Assembly: GCA_022842785.1 (NCBI GenBank)
Contig: JALHOW010000002.1
Location: 248,001 to 312,000, forward strand
Reading direction: 5' to 3'
Length of the DNA: 64,000 nt
From: Hyphomicrobiaceae bacterium
GTDB lineage: Bacteria; Pseudomonadota; Alphaproteobacteria; Rhizobiales; Hyphomicrobiaceae
Below the pieces are notes generated by a model. It saw only the letters and a list, made by a program, of their open reading frames with translations, was not told where the DNA came from and did not search any database. A program made the translations under genes and the position numbers. Of this stretch, positions 42,320 to 51,732 are shown piece after piece. Numbering within the stretch: the stretch's first letter is position 1; each line of letters begins with the position of its first letter.

Positions 42320-44355
42320 TTACCTGCCTCGATGATCAGATTCCCGGTCGGGTGGACGGTCGCGACGTAGCCGGGTTCGACGAAAGTGGTGCTGTCGTGC
42401 TGCAGCAGGATTGCGGGGCCTGTGAAGCTGAAGTCACGCGGCAAGGCGTGACGCTGCCAGACCTTCGCCTCGACACGGCGGCCCTCGAAGGTGATCGGCG
42501 CGAAGCTAGGAGCGGGTGCCGAGCCCTCCGGCACCTTTATGAGCGGCCCCACTTCAGGAGCCGAGCGCGTGCTCAACACCGTGACGCGGGCATTGACGAT
42601 GCGGATGTCCTGATCGGGAAGAAGCAAGGAGTATCGCTGCTGATAGGTGGCTTCGAATGCCGCTTTGATCGCCTCGGCGTTGAGCGGAGCCCCTGCCGGG
42701 AACGTCACCTGGAGGACATGGGTCTGGCCGCGATAGCACATGTCCGCGCCGAGCATGACGGCGATCTCGTTCTTCTCGACGCCCTCTTCCTGCAGCAGCT
42801 TCTCGCCTTCCGTGCTCAGCTCCTCGTAAACGCTGACCAGTGCCTTGCTGTCGAAGCTGGCGATGGTCTGGTTGACCGAGCGAACAAAGTCATGGCGGAG
42901 CTGGCCGAGGATGCACCCAAGCGCTGATGTCAGGCCTGGGAACCATGGGATGATCGCGCTCTTGAGGCCGACCTCGCGCGCAATGCGGTTGGCATGCAGC
43001 GGACCGGCGCCTCCGAACGCGATCATGGAGAACGCACGCGGATCCAGGCCTTTCTCGAGCAGGCGGCGTCGCACATGCCCGCCCATCTTCGCGACTGAAA
43101 CTTTGATGATCGCCTCGGCTGCGGCATCGGCCGAGAGACCGAGCGGATTGCCGATCTCCTTCTCGATAGCCGCGCGCGCGCTGGCGCGATCGAGCGCGAC
43201 CGTCGTCGCCTCTGCCGGCTTGCCGGTGTCTGGCGCAAGAATACCGAGCGCAACATTGGCGTCGGTGATCGTCGGTATCGTACCGCCACGGCCGTATGAG
43301 ACGGGACCGGGCACAGCGCCGGCGCTCTTCGGCCCCACTTGAAGAATTCCGGCACTGTCGATGTGCGCGAGACTGCCGCCGCCCGCGCCGATGGCATCGG
43401 CATCCAACATCGGAATGCAGAGTGGCACGCCGAACTCCAGCAGCTTCTGCTGCGCAAGGTCGGGCCTGGCATCTCGGATGACGCAGATATCGAGGCTGGT
43501 GCCGCCCATGTCACAGGAGACGACATTTGGCAGGCCGAGTTCCTGCGCGATCGAGGCGCCAGCGGTCACGCCGGCAGCCGGCCCCGAGAGGATCGTATTG
43601 GCGGCATAGCGGATCGAAACATCGGCGCTCATCACGCCGCCGTTCGACTGCACGATGAGCAGTTCCTGCTCATATCCATCGCCCGCAAGCCGATTGGTCA
43701 GGCGGCTGACGTAGCGCTCGATCAGTGGCTGCACATAGCCGCTCACGACAGCTGTCGATGTGCGCTCGAACTCACGTACGGCCGGGAAGATGTCCGACGA
43801 CGCGACGACATAGCGGTTCGGCCACACCTCGCGAACGATGGCAGCCGCGCGGCGCTCGTGGGCGGCGTTGGCATACGAATTCATGAATGCGACGACCAGA
43901 ACTTCGCAGCCGTCCGCGGCAAGGCCTTGCGCGACCTCGCGCACCTGCGCCTCGTCGAGCGGCGTCAGGATTTCGCCTTGCGCCGAGATGCGCTCGTCGA
44001 CCTCACGCCGAAAGCGGCGCTCGATGAGCGGAGCAAACTGACCGATGAGGCCATAGGTTTGAGGCCGGTCGCGGCGCCGCAGTTCGAGCACATCACGAAA
44101 GCCACGCGTCGCGATGAGACCGCATTGCGCGCCCTTGCGCTCGATGACGGCGTTCGTCGCAACGGTCGTGCCATGGATGATGAGATCGATCTCGGATAGC
44201 GGCACGCCGAGCGCGGCGAGGCCATTCATCAGCCCTTCGGCCTGATTGGCCGGCGTGCTCGAAACCTTGGCCGTGCGCAGCGCGCGCGCATCCGTGTCTA
44301 CATACACGAGGTCCGTATTGGTCCCTCCGATGTCAACGCCGACGAGTTTAGCCAC
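42316..44355 (-). CDS. hyuA: hydantoinase A / oxoprolinase subunit alpha (HyuA)
   Basis: A 679-residue ATP-binding alpha subunit. ASKHA-fold phosphate motifs are visible: VGVDIGGTNTDLVYVD at the N-terminus, NGGVMSAD, and CDMGGTSLDICVIRDAR. IAFGGAGPLHANRIA lies in the second half. The enzyme with HyuB uses ATP to open a cyclic imide/lactam. The start is GTG at 44355 behind AAGGAGAAAGTAC, overlapping the livG stop by eight bases; the longer frame lacks such a site. Confidence 0.92.
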   Translation of the reverse strand: MAKLVGVDIGGTNTDLVYVDTDARALRTAKVSSTPANQAEGLMNGLAALGVPLSEIDLIIHGTTVATNAVIERKGAQCGLIATRGFRDVLELRRRDRPQTYGLIGQFAPLIERRFRREVDERISAQGEILTPLDEAQVREVAQGLAADGCEVLVVAFMNSYANAAHERRAAAIVREVWPNRYVVASSDIFPAVREFERTSTAVVSGYVQPLIERYVSRLTNRLAGDGYEQELLIVQSNGGVMSADVSIRYAANTILSGPAAGVTAGASIAQELGLPNVVSCDMGGTSLDICVIRDARPDLAQQKLLEFGVPLCIPMLDADAIGAGGGSLAHIDSAGILQVGPKSAGAVPGPVSYGRGGTIPTITDANVALGILAPDTGKPAEATTVALDRASARAAIEKEIGNPLGLSADAAAEAIIKVSVAKMGGHVRRRLLEKGLDPRAFSMIAFGGAGPLHANRIAREVGLKSAIIPWFPGLTSALGCILGQLRHDFVRSVNQTIASFDSKALVSVYEELSTEGEKLLQEEGVEKNEIAVMLGADMCYRGQTHVLQVTFPAGAPLNAEAIKAAFEATYQQRYSLLLPDQDIRIVNARVTVLSTRSAPEVGPLIKVPEGSAPAPSFAPITFEGRRVEAKVWQRHALPRDFSFTGPAILLQHDSTTFVEPGYVATVHPTGNLIIEAGK

Positions 44356-45130
44356 GTACTTTCTCCTTCGGCCGTCCGAGGTAAGCCTCGATGACCTGCT
44401 CATTCGAGAGGATTTCGGCGGGCGTGCCCTCCGCGAGCAAGCGCCCGAAATTCAGAACCGTCACCCGATCCGAAAGCCCCATGACAAAGCGCATATCGTG
44501 CTCGACGAGGACGATCGTTCGGCCCGTGTCGCGCAGGCGCCGGATCAGATTTGCGATGAAATCTGTCTCGACCGGATTGAGCCCGGCTGTGACTTCGTCG
44601 AATAGAATGACACTCGGCTCGGCCGCGAGCGCACGCGCGATCTCGAGCGATCGGCGCTGCCCGTACGACAGGTTTCGCGCCTGGACGTCCGCATGATCCG
44701 CGAGACCGATCTCGGCGAGCAGGCCCATCGACTTGCTCTCGATGGCAGCCTCTTCGCGGCTCTTCGCCGCGAACTTGAACATGCCGCCCGCGATGCCGAT
44801 GCGGCCCTTGACGTGGCAGCCGGTCATGACCGTTTCGAGAGCCGTCATATCCTCGAAGAGCTGCGGCGTCTGAAACGTGCGGCATATACCCGTGGCGACG
44901 CGCGCGTGTGCGGGCAGCGACGTGATATCCCGGCCATCGAACAGAACGCGGCCTGAGCTCGGCGCAATGAGGCCCGAGATCAAGTTGAAAGCCGTCGTCT
45001 TGCCGGCACCATTGGGCCCGATGAGGCCATGGATGCTGCCGCGCTCAACGGCAAAGGTGACGTCGTCGACTGCGACGAGGCCACCGAAGCTTCGCGTCAG
45101 CTTCTCCGTTGCGAGGATCGTGTTCGTCAT
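44348..45130 (-). CDS. livG: branched-chain-type ABC ATP-binding protein LivG
   Basis: A 260-residue ATPase with Walker A GPNGAGKTT, signature NLSYGQRRSLEIARAL, Walker B VILFDEVTAGLNP and a His switch in LVEHDMRFVM. The Walker B continues DEVTAG where nearly all relatives have DEPTAG, a small deviation that should not destroy activity. It energises uptake with LivF. Its start overlaps the livM stop by ATGA, and the hyuA start overlaps its stop. Confidence 0.92.
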   Translation of the reverse strand: MTNTILATEKLTRSFGGLVAVDDVTFAVERGSIHGLIGPNGAGKTTAFNLISGLIAPSSGRVLFDGRDITSLPAHARVATGICRTFQTPQLFEDMTALETVMTGCHVKGRIGIAGGMFKFAAKSREEAAIESKSMGLLAEIGLADHADVQARNLSYGQRRSLEIARALAAEPSVILFDEVTAGLNPVETDFIANLIRRLRDTGRTIVLVEHDMRFVMGLSDRVTVLNFGRLLAEGTPAEILSNEQVIEAYLGRPKEKVRG

Positions 45131-46152
45131 GACGGCGTCTCCGCCGGAGCGTGACGACCCCGAATGCGCGTGACAAGACCTTGCACGATGCCCGCAATGC
45201 CGCGCGGCATGAATATCATCGAGACGATGAGAAGCACGCCGTACGCCAGCATCTTGTATTCCTGGAAGGCGCGCAGGTACTCCGGGACGACGACCAGAAC
45301 GACCGCGCCGACGATGGCTCCAGGGAGGCTACCGAGGCCACCGACCGTGATGATGATGAGCAGAACGAGGGATTGGAGCCAGGTGAATTCCTCGGGATTG
45401 AGGAAGTTGTAGACATGGGGCAGCAAGGTACCGGCCAGTCCCGCAGCGCCACAGCCGATAGCGATGACGGCCATCTTGTATGACGCGGCGGGGATTCCGA
45501 TCGATTGCGCCGCCGCCTCGTTTTGACCGAGAGCGCGGAATGCGCGGCCCGCACGACCATGTGTCAACCGCAACAACAGCGCGTACGTGACCGCGAGATA
45601 GATCATCGCGATGATGAACATCGACAGCCGGTCACGAAAGACCGTGCCGAGGATCCGTATTGGTGGAATGCCGATCAGGCCCGTGTGGCCGCCCGTGACG
45701 GAGCTCCAGTTCGATAGGAGCTGATAGACGATGATGCCGAACCCGAACGTCGCAATCTTGAAGTAGATGCCGGAGAGGCGAACGAGCTGCCCCATGAGCA
45801 GGCCGACGAGTGCGCTCGCCAAGGTGGCAATGGCGACGGCCGCGAGAAACGGCACGCCATAGAGTTTCTGCAGAAGGACGGAGGTGTAAGCTCCGACGCC
45901 GAGGAAGGCCGCGTGTCCGAGTGAGAGCTGGCCGGCGAGCCCGACCATGATCTGCAGGCCTAGTGCAGCAATGGCGAAGATCGCCACGATGGTCGCGATG
46001 TACAGGGCGAAGCCACCGAGCAGTGGCGGAACGAGCGCGAACGTCGCCATAACGACGAGGAACACGAGCCAATCCGTGCGCCGGCTGCGTTGCAGCGACA
46101 GGCTCGTCGAGCCCGTCGGGACGGCGGCCGATGTGGCAGTCGAGCTGCTCAT
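45127..46152 (-). CDS. livM: branched-chain-type ABC permease LivM
   Basis: 341 residues with about ten hydrophobic segments and the LivM motif LQIMVGLAGQLSLGHAAFLGVGAY near residues 65-88. The C-terminal part includes VLLIIITVGGLGSLPGAIVGA, the ATPase coupling region. A short hydrophilic Ser/Thr-rich tail precedes the first helix. It is coupled to livH and livG by ATGA overlaps. Confidence 0.92.
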   Translation of the reverse strand: MSSSTATSAAVPTGSTSLSLQRSRRTDWLVFLVVMATFALVPPLLGGFALYIATIVAIFAIAALGLQIMVGLAGQLSLGHAAFLGVGAYTSVLLQKLYGVPFLAAVAIATLASALVGLLMGQLVRLSGIYFKIATFGFGIIVYQLLSNWSSVTGGHTGLIGIPPIRILGTVFRDRLSMFIIAMIYLAVTYALLLRLTHGRAGRAFRALGQNEAAAQSIGIPAASYKMAVIAIGCGAAGLAGTLLPHVYNFLNPEEFTWLQSLVLLIIITVGGLGSLPGAIVGAVVLVVVPEYLRAFQEYKMLAYGVLLIVSMIFMPRGIAGIVQGLVTRIRGRHAPAETPS

Positions 46153-47024
46153 GCCACCCGCCTGTTCTGGGCGAAGAGCCCCTGCGGTCGAAGGAGCAGG
46201 ACGGCGATCATCACCGCAAATGCAATACTATCCTGGAACTCGGTGCCGATGATCTGGCCGCCTATGGTCTCGGCGAGCCCGACGATCAAACCACCGACCA
46301 CGGCACCGAATACGCTGCCGAGCGAACCGATGATGGCCGCGGCGAAGGCCTTGAGGCCCACCGCTCCCATATCAAAGGAGACGTAGAAAAGCGGTGCGTA
46401 GAGCACACCGGCTGCAGCTCCGAGCATGGAGGCGATCACGAATGCGACGGACGATGAGCGGCCCGGATCAATGCCCATGAGACGGCTCGTCGTCGGATCC
46501 TGCGAGACGGCGCGCAGCGCGAGCCCCGTCCACGTCTTCGTGAACAGCAGGTTGAGCGCGATAATCGTGAGCGTCATGAAGCCCACGATGTAGAAGTAGA
46601 CGCGCGGCAGAGGGTAGCCGCCGACATGCACGATATCGAATGTGAGCGGGATCTTGTAGACGACGGGATTGGCACCCCAGAAGAGGCGCGCGGCATTCGC
46701 GAGCACGATCCCGATACCGAGCGTAAGAAGCACCAGATAGATCTGGTCGGCATTTCTCTTGAGCGCCGGGCGATAGGCAACGCGCTCGATGACGAAACCG
46801 AACAGCCCTGTCGCAATCATCGCAATGACGAGGATGAAAACGAACGGCAGCTCCGGCGCGATGGATAGCGCCGTGTAACCGAGAAAGCCGCCGAGCATCA
46901 TGATGTCGCCCTGCGCGAAATTCACGAGGCCCATGGCCCGAAAGATCATGCTGAACCCGAGCGCGACCAGGCCATAGATGCAGCCTATGGTGAGGCCGCT
47001 CAGTATCTGAATGACTGCGTTCAT
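46149..47024 (-). CDS. livH: branched-chain-type ABC permease LivH
   Basis: 291 residues, about eight hydrophobic segments. LivH features are IYGLVALGFSMIFRAMGLVNFAQGDIMMLGGFLG near the N-terminus (quoted in outline) and AFAAAIIGSLGSVFGAVVGGLIVGLAE in the C-terminal half. It is the first permease gene after the binding protein, separated by a strong hairpin. Confidence 0.92.
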   Translation of the reverse strand: MNAVIQILSGLTIGCIYGLVALGFSMIFRAMGLVNFAQGDIMMLGGFLGYTALSIAPELPFVFILVIAMIATGLFGFVIERVAYRPALKRNADQIYLVLLTLGIGIVLANAARLFWGANPVVYKIPLTFDIVHVGGYPLPRVYFYIVGFMTLTIIALNLLFTKTWTGLALRAVSQDPTTSRLMGIDPGRSSSVAFVIASMLGAAAGVLYAPLFYVSFDMGAVGLKAFAAAIIGSLGSVFGAVVGGLIVGLAETIGGQIIGTEFQDSIAFAVMIAVLLLRPQGLFAQNRRVA

Positions 47025-47054
47025 ATATCCCGTGGTCCCGATAGGGGGCCAAGG

Positions 47055-47076
47055 GCCGGGCGCAGAAGCGCCCGGC
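47055..47076 (-). terminator. stem-loop between binding-protein gene and livH
   Basis: GCCGGGCGC and GCGCCCGGC form a perfect 9-bp GC stem with the loop TTCT on the coding strand, 17 bases after the binding-protein stop. There is no T-run. It probably stabilises the upstream mRNA rather than ending transcription. Confidence 0.5.
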
Positions 47077-47093
47077 GCACACGGCGACTGATC

Positions 47094-48230
47094 TTATTTG
47101 TCGAGCAGGAAGTCGAGCTTGAGCTTGCCGTCCTTCAGCTGGACGAACGGCAGCGGCCGCTTCACGTCACCATTCGGCAGGATCGAGACGTTTCCGCTCG
47201 CAACCGGCAGATCAGCGATCTTGAAGAACGCATCGCGAATGGATTCGCGCGTGACTTTGCCTGCGGCACTCGCTTTCTTCACGGCTTCGACGAGCACGAG
47301 CATCGTGTCGTAGCCCATGCCTTCGTACTGGCTCGGGTCGCGCTTGAACTTCGCATTCCAGTCGGCGACGAACTTCTTGCCGGCTGCTGTATCGATCGAA
47401 CCCGCGAAGTAGTAGAGCGCGCCGTAAGCTCCGTCGGACGCCGGGCCGGCGATCTCGATGAACTGCGGAATGGCGGGCGACGTGTTCGCGTAGGTCGGCA
47501 CCTTGATGCCGAGTTCGCCCATCTGCTTCACGATGAGGCCCGTATCAGTGTAGAGACCGAGGATCGCCACGAAGTCAGGATTGGCCTGCCCCATCGTCGA
47601 TAGGATTGGCTTGAAGTCCTTGGCGGCAGGCTCGTAAGCCACGCGGCCAGCGACCTTGATGCCCTTGGCTTCGATCTCACGACCGAACGCCTCGGCAAGC
47701 GACTGGCCGTAGTTATCGTTTCGCACGAGCATGTACACGCTCTTGGCCTTGTGGCGCTCGATGGCCCAGATGGCCGCGTTGCCGGCGAAGGCGTCGGCGG
47801 TCTGCGAAAGGCGTGCGAACCACTTGTTGCCCTGCTGCGTGAGGTTCGTTGCCTGCGCCAGCGGCGAGAACTGGAAAACCTCGGCCGGACGCGTCACCTC
47901 GATCATGGCCTGCGTTTCGGCGCTCGTCGAACCGCCGATCACCATAAGCACGTCATCGGAGGCGATCATGCGGGCTGTCGCTTGCGCGGCACGACCGGGA
48001 TTGCCGGCGGAGTCGTCGGGAATGAGCTCGATCTTGTAGGAACCGAGCGCGCCGCTCGCCTGCGCAGCCTCGAGAGCGAAGCGTGCGCCTTCCAACGTCT
48101 CGGTGCCATATACGGCGGAGGGGCCTGAGAGCGGGCCGACAATGCCGATCTTGAGCGTCTGCGCGCTCGCCTGCCCCGCCAACGCCAAGGAGAGGGCGAG
48201 TGCCCCCAAGCGACTGAGATTTCTAAGCAT
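47094..48230 (-). CDS. ABC transporter substrate-binding protein (branched-chain type)
   Basis: A 378-residue exported protein with a Sec signal (MLRNLSRLGALALSLALAGQASA) and the mature start LKIGIVGPLSGPSAVYGTETLEGA, characteristic of the Leu/Ile/Val binding family. GAGGAGAAGGA precedes the ATG at 48230; the longer upstream frame lacks a signal. It supplies the importer encoded by the same operon as hyuAB, so the ligand may be a hydantoin, carbamoyl compound or lactam rather than an amino acid. Confidence 0.92.
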   Translation of the reverse strand: MLRNLSRLGALALSLALAGQASAQTLKIGIVGPLSGPSAVYGTETLEGARFALEAAQASGALGSYKIELIPDDSAGNPGRAAQATARMIASDDVLMVIGGSTSAETQAMIEVTRPAEVFQFSPLAQATNLTQQGNKWFARLSQTADAFAGNAAIWAIERHKAKSVYMLVRNDNYGQSLAEAFGREIEAKGIKVAGRVAYEPAAKDFKPILSTMGQANPDFVAILGLYTDTGLIVKQMGELGIKVPTYANTSPAIPQFIEIAGPASDGAYGALYYFAGSIDTAAGKKFVADWNAKFKRDPSQYEGMGYDTMLVLVEAVKKASAAGKVTRESIRDAFFKIADLPVASGNVSILPNGDVKRPLPFVQLKDGKLKLDFLLDK

Positions 48231-48284
48231 CACATCCTTCTCCTCTATGCACGTTGCTCGGTTCACACTTATTCATGAGGACCA

Positions 48285-48998
48285 TCAGGCCAGGCCGAGA
48301 TAGCTCTCCTGCACGCGCGGGTCGGCCTTGAGATCATCCGCGCGCCCATGCAAGGAGATCTCGCCGCGATCGAGCACATAGCCGTGGCTCGCGACGTCGA
48401 GAGCGGCGGCGGCATTCTGCTCGACCAGCAGGATCGTGATGCCCGTGCGCGAAAGCTGGGCGATGGTCTCGAACACGGTCTGAATCAAAATCGGCGCCAA
48501 CCCCATTGAGGGCTCATCAAGGAGCAGCGTCTTGGGCTTGCTCATGAGCGCACGACCGATGGCCAGCATCTGCTGTTCGCCGCCCGACAGCGTTCCCCCC
48601 ATCTGGTCCGCGCGCTCCTTGAGGCGCGGGAACATCTCGAAGGCGAAATCGAGTTCGTTGGTACCAGCGTACGATCTGCGACGGTGGTAGGCGCCGATCT
48701 GAAGATTTTCGCGCACGGTCAGGTCGGGGAAGATCCGCCGCCCCTCGGGCACAGTGGCGACACCGCGCGAGACGATGCTGATGGGATCGAGGCGCGAGAT
48801 GTCGTCGCCACCGAGCTTGATGCTGCCCGACTTGAGGGGAAGCAGACCGCTGAGAACGCGTATCAACGTCGTCTTCCCGGCACCGTTCGCCCCGAGCAGG
48901 CAAACGACTTCGCCTTCCGGGATTTCGAGACTGACGTCCCTCAATACCAGCGTATGGCCATAGCCGGCCGCGGCGTTCTGGATGCTGAGCGACGTCAT
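48285..48998 (-). CDS. livF: branched-chain-type ABC ATP-binding protein LivF
   Basis: A 237-residue ATPase with Walker A GANGAGKTT, signature LSGGEQQMLAIGRAL, Walker B TLLLDEPSMGLAP and the His-switch position occupied by Gln in LLVEQNAAAA, normal for LivF. It is the first gene of the operon, divergent from the flavoprotein at 49261. Confidence 0.93.
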   Translation of the reverse strand: MTSLSIQNAAAGYGHTLVLRDVSLEIPEGEVVCLLGANGAGKTTLIRVLSGLLPLKSGSIKLGGDDISRLDPISIVSRGVATVPEGRRIFPDLTVRENLQIGAYHRRRSYAGTNELDFAFEMFPRLKERADQMGGTLSGGEQQMLAIGRALMSKPKTLLLDEPSMGLAPILIQTVFETIAQLSRTGITILLVEQNAAAALDVASHGYVLDRGEISLHGRADDLKADPRVQESYLGLA

Positions 48999-49070
48999 TG
49001 CAGGCTCTCCCCAGTCTGCCGACGGTGCCGATCGATGACCGGAGGAGCGATATGCCCGCCGATCCCCATT

Positions 49071-49229
49071 GTGAAATTCATGTCATAGTATTTCATGAAC
49101 GAGAATTCCAGGCGAGAGCTAATCTGGCGTCATCCGGCACAATTTTCACTCAGATGTTGGATATCGACTGAGCCTTCGAGTTGCGCTAGTCTCATTCACG
49201 TATGTGAAGTTCTGGCGGTATTATTTCAC
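49071..49229. promoter_or_regulatory. cluster of TTCAC/GTGAA half-sites in a divergent promoter region
   Basis: The gap between livF and the flavoprotein holds GTGAA (49071), the palindrome TTCATGAA (49092-49099), the inverted repeat TTCAC-GTAT-GTGAA (49195-49208) and another TTCAC (49225). A single dimeric regulator, such as the XRE-cupin protein of the downstream gene, could use them to control one or both directions. Confidence 0.45.
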
Positions 49230-49260
49230 GGCATGAGCCGCCAGTCGCTGGGAAAAGCAG

Positions 49261-51711
49261 ATGCATCAACTGCCCTCGCACACGCGCATCGTCATCGTCG
49301 GTGGCGGTATCGTAGGCTGCAGCCTCGCCTATCACCTCGGCAAACGCGGCGTGCGCGATGTCGTACTCCTGGAGCGACGGCAGCTCACGTGCGGCACGAC
49401 TTGGCACGCAGCCGGGCTCGTCGGCCAGCTGCGGTCGACGCACAATCTGACGCGCCTCGCGCGCTACACCGCCGAACTCTACAGCCGGCTCGAGCAGGAA
49501 ACCGGGCAGGCCACAGGCTTCCGCCAGACCGGGTCTCTGGCCGTCGCGGCAACGCCTGAGCGCTTCGAAGAACTGCGGCGCGGCGCCTCGATGGCCCGCT
49601 GCTTCGAGCTCGATGTCGCCGTCCTGAGCCCGTCGGAGATCAAAGCCCGCTGGCCGCTCATCGATATCGATGACCTCGCCGGCGGCGTCTTCCTGCCGAA
49701 GGACGGACAGACGAACCCCATCGACACGACACTGGCTCTTGCCAAGGGAGCCAAGAGTGCGGGCGTGCAGATCTTCGAGAACACGAAGGTCACCGAAATC
49801 CTCGTCGCGAACGGCCGCGCGCAGGGTGTGCGCACCGAGCACGGCGACATTCGCACCGATATCGTCGTGAACTGTGCCGGTATGTGGGCGCGTGATCTCG
49901 GCGCAGCAGCGGGGTCGACCGTCCCGCTGCACGCAGCCGAGCACTTTTATATCGTGACCGAGCCACTCGCCGGCGCGAGCGCCGAACTTCCCGTCCTGCG
50001 CGACCCCGATGCGCGAACATACTTCAAGGCCGATGCCGGCAAGCTGCTCGTCGGCTGGTTCGAGGCTGTAGCGAAACCCTGGGGCACCGACGGCATTCCG
50101 GAATCCTTCTGCTTCGACCAGCTTCCAGAGGATCTCGAGCATATCGAGCCGCTGCTGGCCGATGCCATCAAGCGGGTGCCTGCTCTCGGCAATGTCGGCA
50201 TCCAGCTCTTCTTCAACGGCCCCGAGAGTTTTACGCCCGACGATCGCTATCTCCTCGGTGAAACGGCCGAAGTAGCCGGCCTGTACGTTGCGGCGGGCTT
50301 CAATTCGATCGGTATTCAGTCGGCTGGCGGCGCCGGCAAGGTGCTTGCTGATTGGATCGTCGACGGCCATCCGCCATTCGACCTCTGGGACGTCGACGTG
50401 CGCCGCATGATGCCCTTCCAGCGCAATCGCCAGTATCTCAAGGAGCGCACGGTCGAGACCCTCGGCCTGCTCTACGACATGCACTGGCCCTTCCGGCAGC
50501 CCGCATCGGCGCGCGGGGCGCGCAAATCCGCCTTCCACGACCGGCTGCGCGAGCGCGGTGCCTGCTTCGGCGAGACAGCCGGCTGGGAGCGCGCCAACTG
50601 GTTCGCGCCACCCGGCATGAAGGCCGAATACGCCTATAGCTACGGCCGCCAGAACTGGTTCGACGCGTCCGGCGAGGAGCATCGCGCCGCTCGCGAGATG
50701 GTCGGCATCTTCGATCAATCGTCCTTCGGGAAGTTCGTGGTCGACGGTCCAGATGCGGAAGCCGTGCTCAACACGATCAGCGCGAACGACCTCGCTGTTC
50801 CACCGGGCACCGTCGTCTATACGCAGTGGCTCAACGCGCGCGGCGGCATCGAGGCCGACGTCACCATCACGCGCGAGTCCGAGACGCGCTTTCTCGTGGT
50901 GACGTCCGCCGCCTGCCAGATGCGCGATCTGACATGGCTGCGGCGCAGCATTCCCGATACGGCGCGCGTCGCGGTATTCGACGCGACCGCGGCGTATGCC
51001 GTACTCGGCGTCATGGGCCCGCGCTCGCGCGAGCTTCTGGCCCGTCTCACGCCAGCGGACCTCTCGAATGCCGCGTTTCCATTTGGAACGTCGCAGGAGA
51101 TCGAGCTCGGCTATGGCCTCGTCCGTGCAACGCGCATTACGTATGTCGGCGAACTCGGCTGGGAACTCTACATATCCACGGATTTCGCGCAGTCGGTCTA
51201 CGACGCGATCGCCGGATCGGGAGAAGACTACGGCCTTCGCCACGCCGGTTATCACGCCATGAATTCTCTCCGCATGGAGAAGGCCTATCGGCATTGGGGG
51301 CACGACATCACGGACGAGGATACGCCGCTCGAGGCCGGCCTCGGCTTCGCGGTAAAGCTCGCCAAGGCCAAGGGCTTCACCGGTCGGGATGCGCTCATGC
51401 GCCAGAAGGAGGCGGGCCTGCGCCGACGGCTGGTGAACTTCGCGCTTGAAAGGGGCGACCTGCTTCCCTATCACAACGAGCCAATTTGGCGGGATGGCAA
51501 GCTCGTCGGCCGGACGTCCTCCGCGATGTACGGCCACACGATCGGCAAGCCTCTCGCAATGGGATATATCGAGAACGGCGGCGACCTCGTGGATGCCGCG
51601 TATATCAAGTCGGGCGCGTTCGAGATTGAAATCGGCGGCGAGAGGATTCCGGCTCAGGCGTCCTTGCGTCCCTGGTATGATGCCGAAAGCGTGCGCGTGA
51701 AAGGGCTCTGA
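49261..51711 (+). CDS. FAD-dependent oxidoreductase, dimethylglycine/sarcosine dehydrogenase-like
   Basis: 816 residues with the three-part layout of this family. The N-terminal FAD domain has VIVGGGIVGCSLAYHLG and CGTTWHAAGLVGQ, whose His is the usual covalent FAD attachment. The middle is a DAO/FAO-M region. The C-terminal half is a GcvT-like folate domain (ELGWELYISTDF, MEKAYRHWGHDITDEDTPLEAG). Such enzymes demethylate N-methylglycines and pass formaldehyde to tetrahydrofolate. It shares its layout with the paralogue at 52391-54838 and is followed after 21 bases by an XRE-cupin regulator. Confidence 0.9.
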   Translation: MHQLPSHTRIVIVGGGIVGCSLAYHLGKRGVRDVVLLERRQLTCGTTWHAAGLVGQLRSTHNLTRLARYTAELYSRLEQETGQATGFRQTGSLAVAATPERFEELRRGASMARCFELDVAVLSPSEIKARWPLIDIDDLAGGVFLPKDGQTNPIDTTLALAKGAKSAGVQIFENTKVTEILVANGRAQGVRTEHGDIRTDIVVNCAGMWARDLGAAAGSTVPLHAAEHFYIVTEPLAGASAELPVLRDPDARTYFKADAGKLLVGWFEAVAKPWGTDGIPESFCFDQLPEDLEHIEPLLADAIKRVPALGNVGIQLFFNGPESFTPDDRYLLGETAEVAGLYVAAGFNSIGIQSAGGAGKVLADWIVDGHPPFDLWDVDVRRMMPFQRNRQYLKERTVETLGLLYDMHWPFRQPASARGARKSAFHDRLRERGACFGETAGWERANWFAPPGMKAEYAYSYGRQNWFDASGEEHRAAREMVGIFDQSSFGKFVVDGPDAEAVLNTISANDLAVPPGTVVYTQWLNARGGIEADVTITRESETRFLVVTSAACQMRDLTWLRRSIPDTARVAVFDATAAYAVLGVMGPRSRELLARLTPADLSNAAFPFGTSQEIELGYGLVRATRITYVGELGWELYISTDFAQSVYDAIAGSGEDYGLRHAGYHAMNSLRMEKAYRHWGHDITDEDTPLEAGLGFAVKLAKAKGFTGRDALMRQKEAGLRRRLVNFALERGDLLPYHNEPIWRDGKLVGRTSSAMYGHTIGKPLAMGYIENGGDLVDAAYIKSGAFEIEIGGERIPAQASLRPWYDAESVRVKGL

Positions 51712-51732
51712 CCGAAGAGCAGCCGCGGTAGC

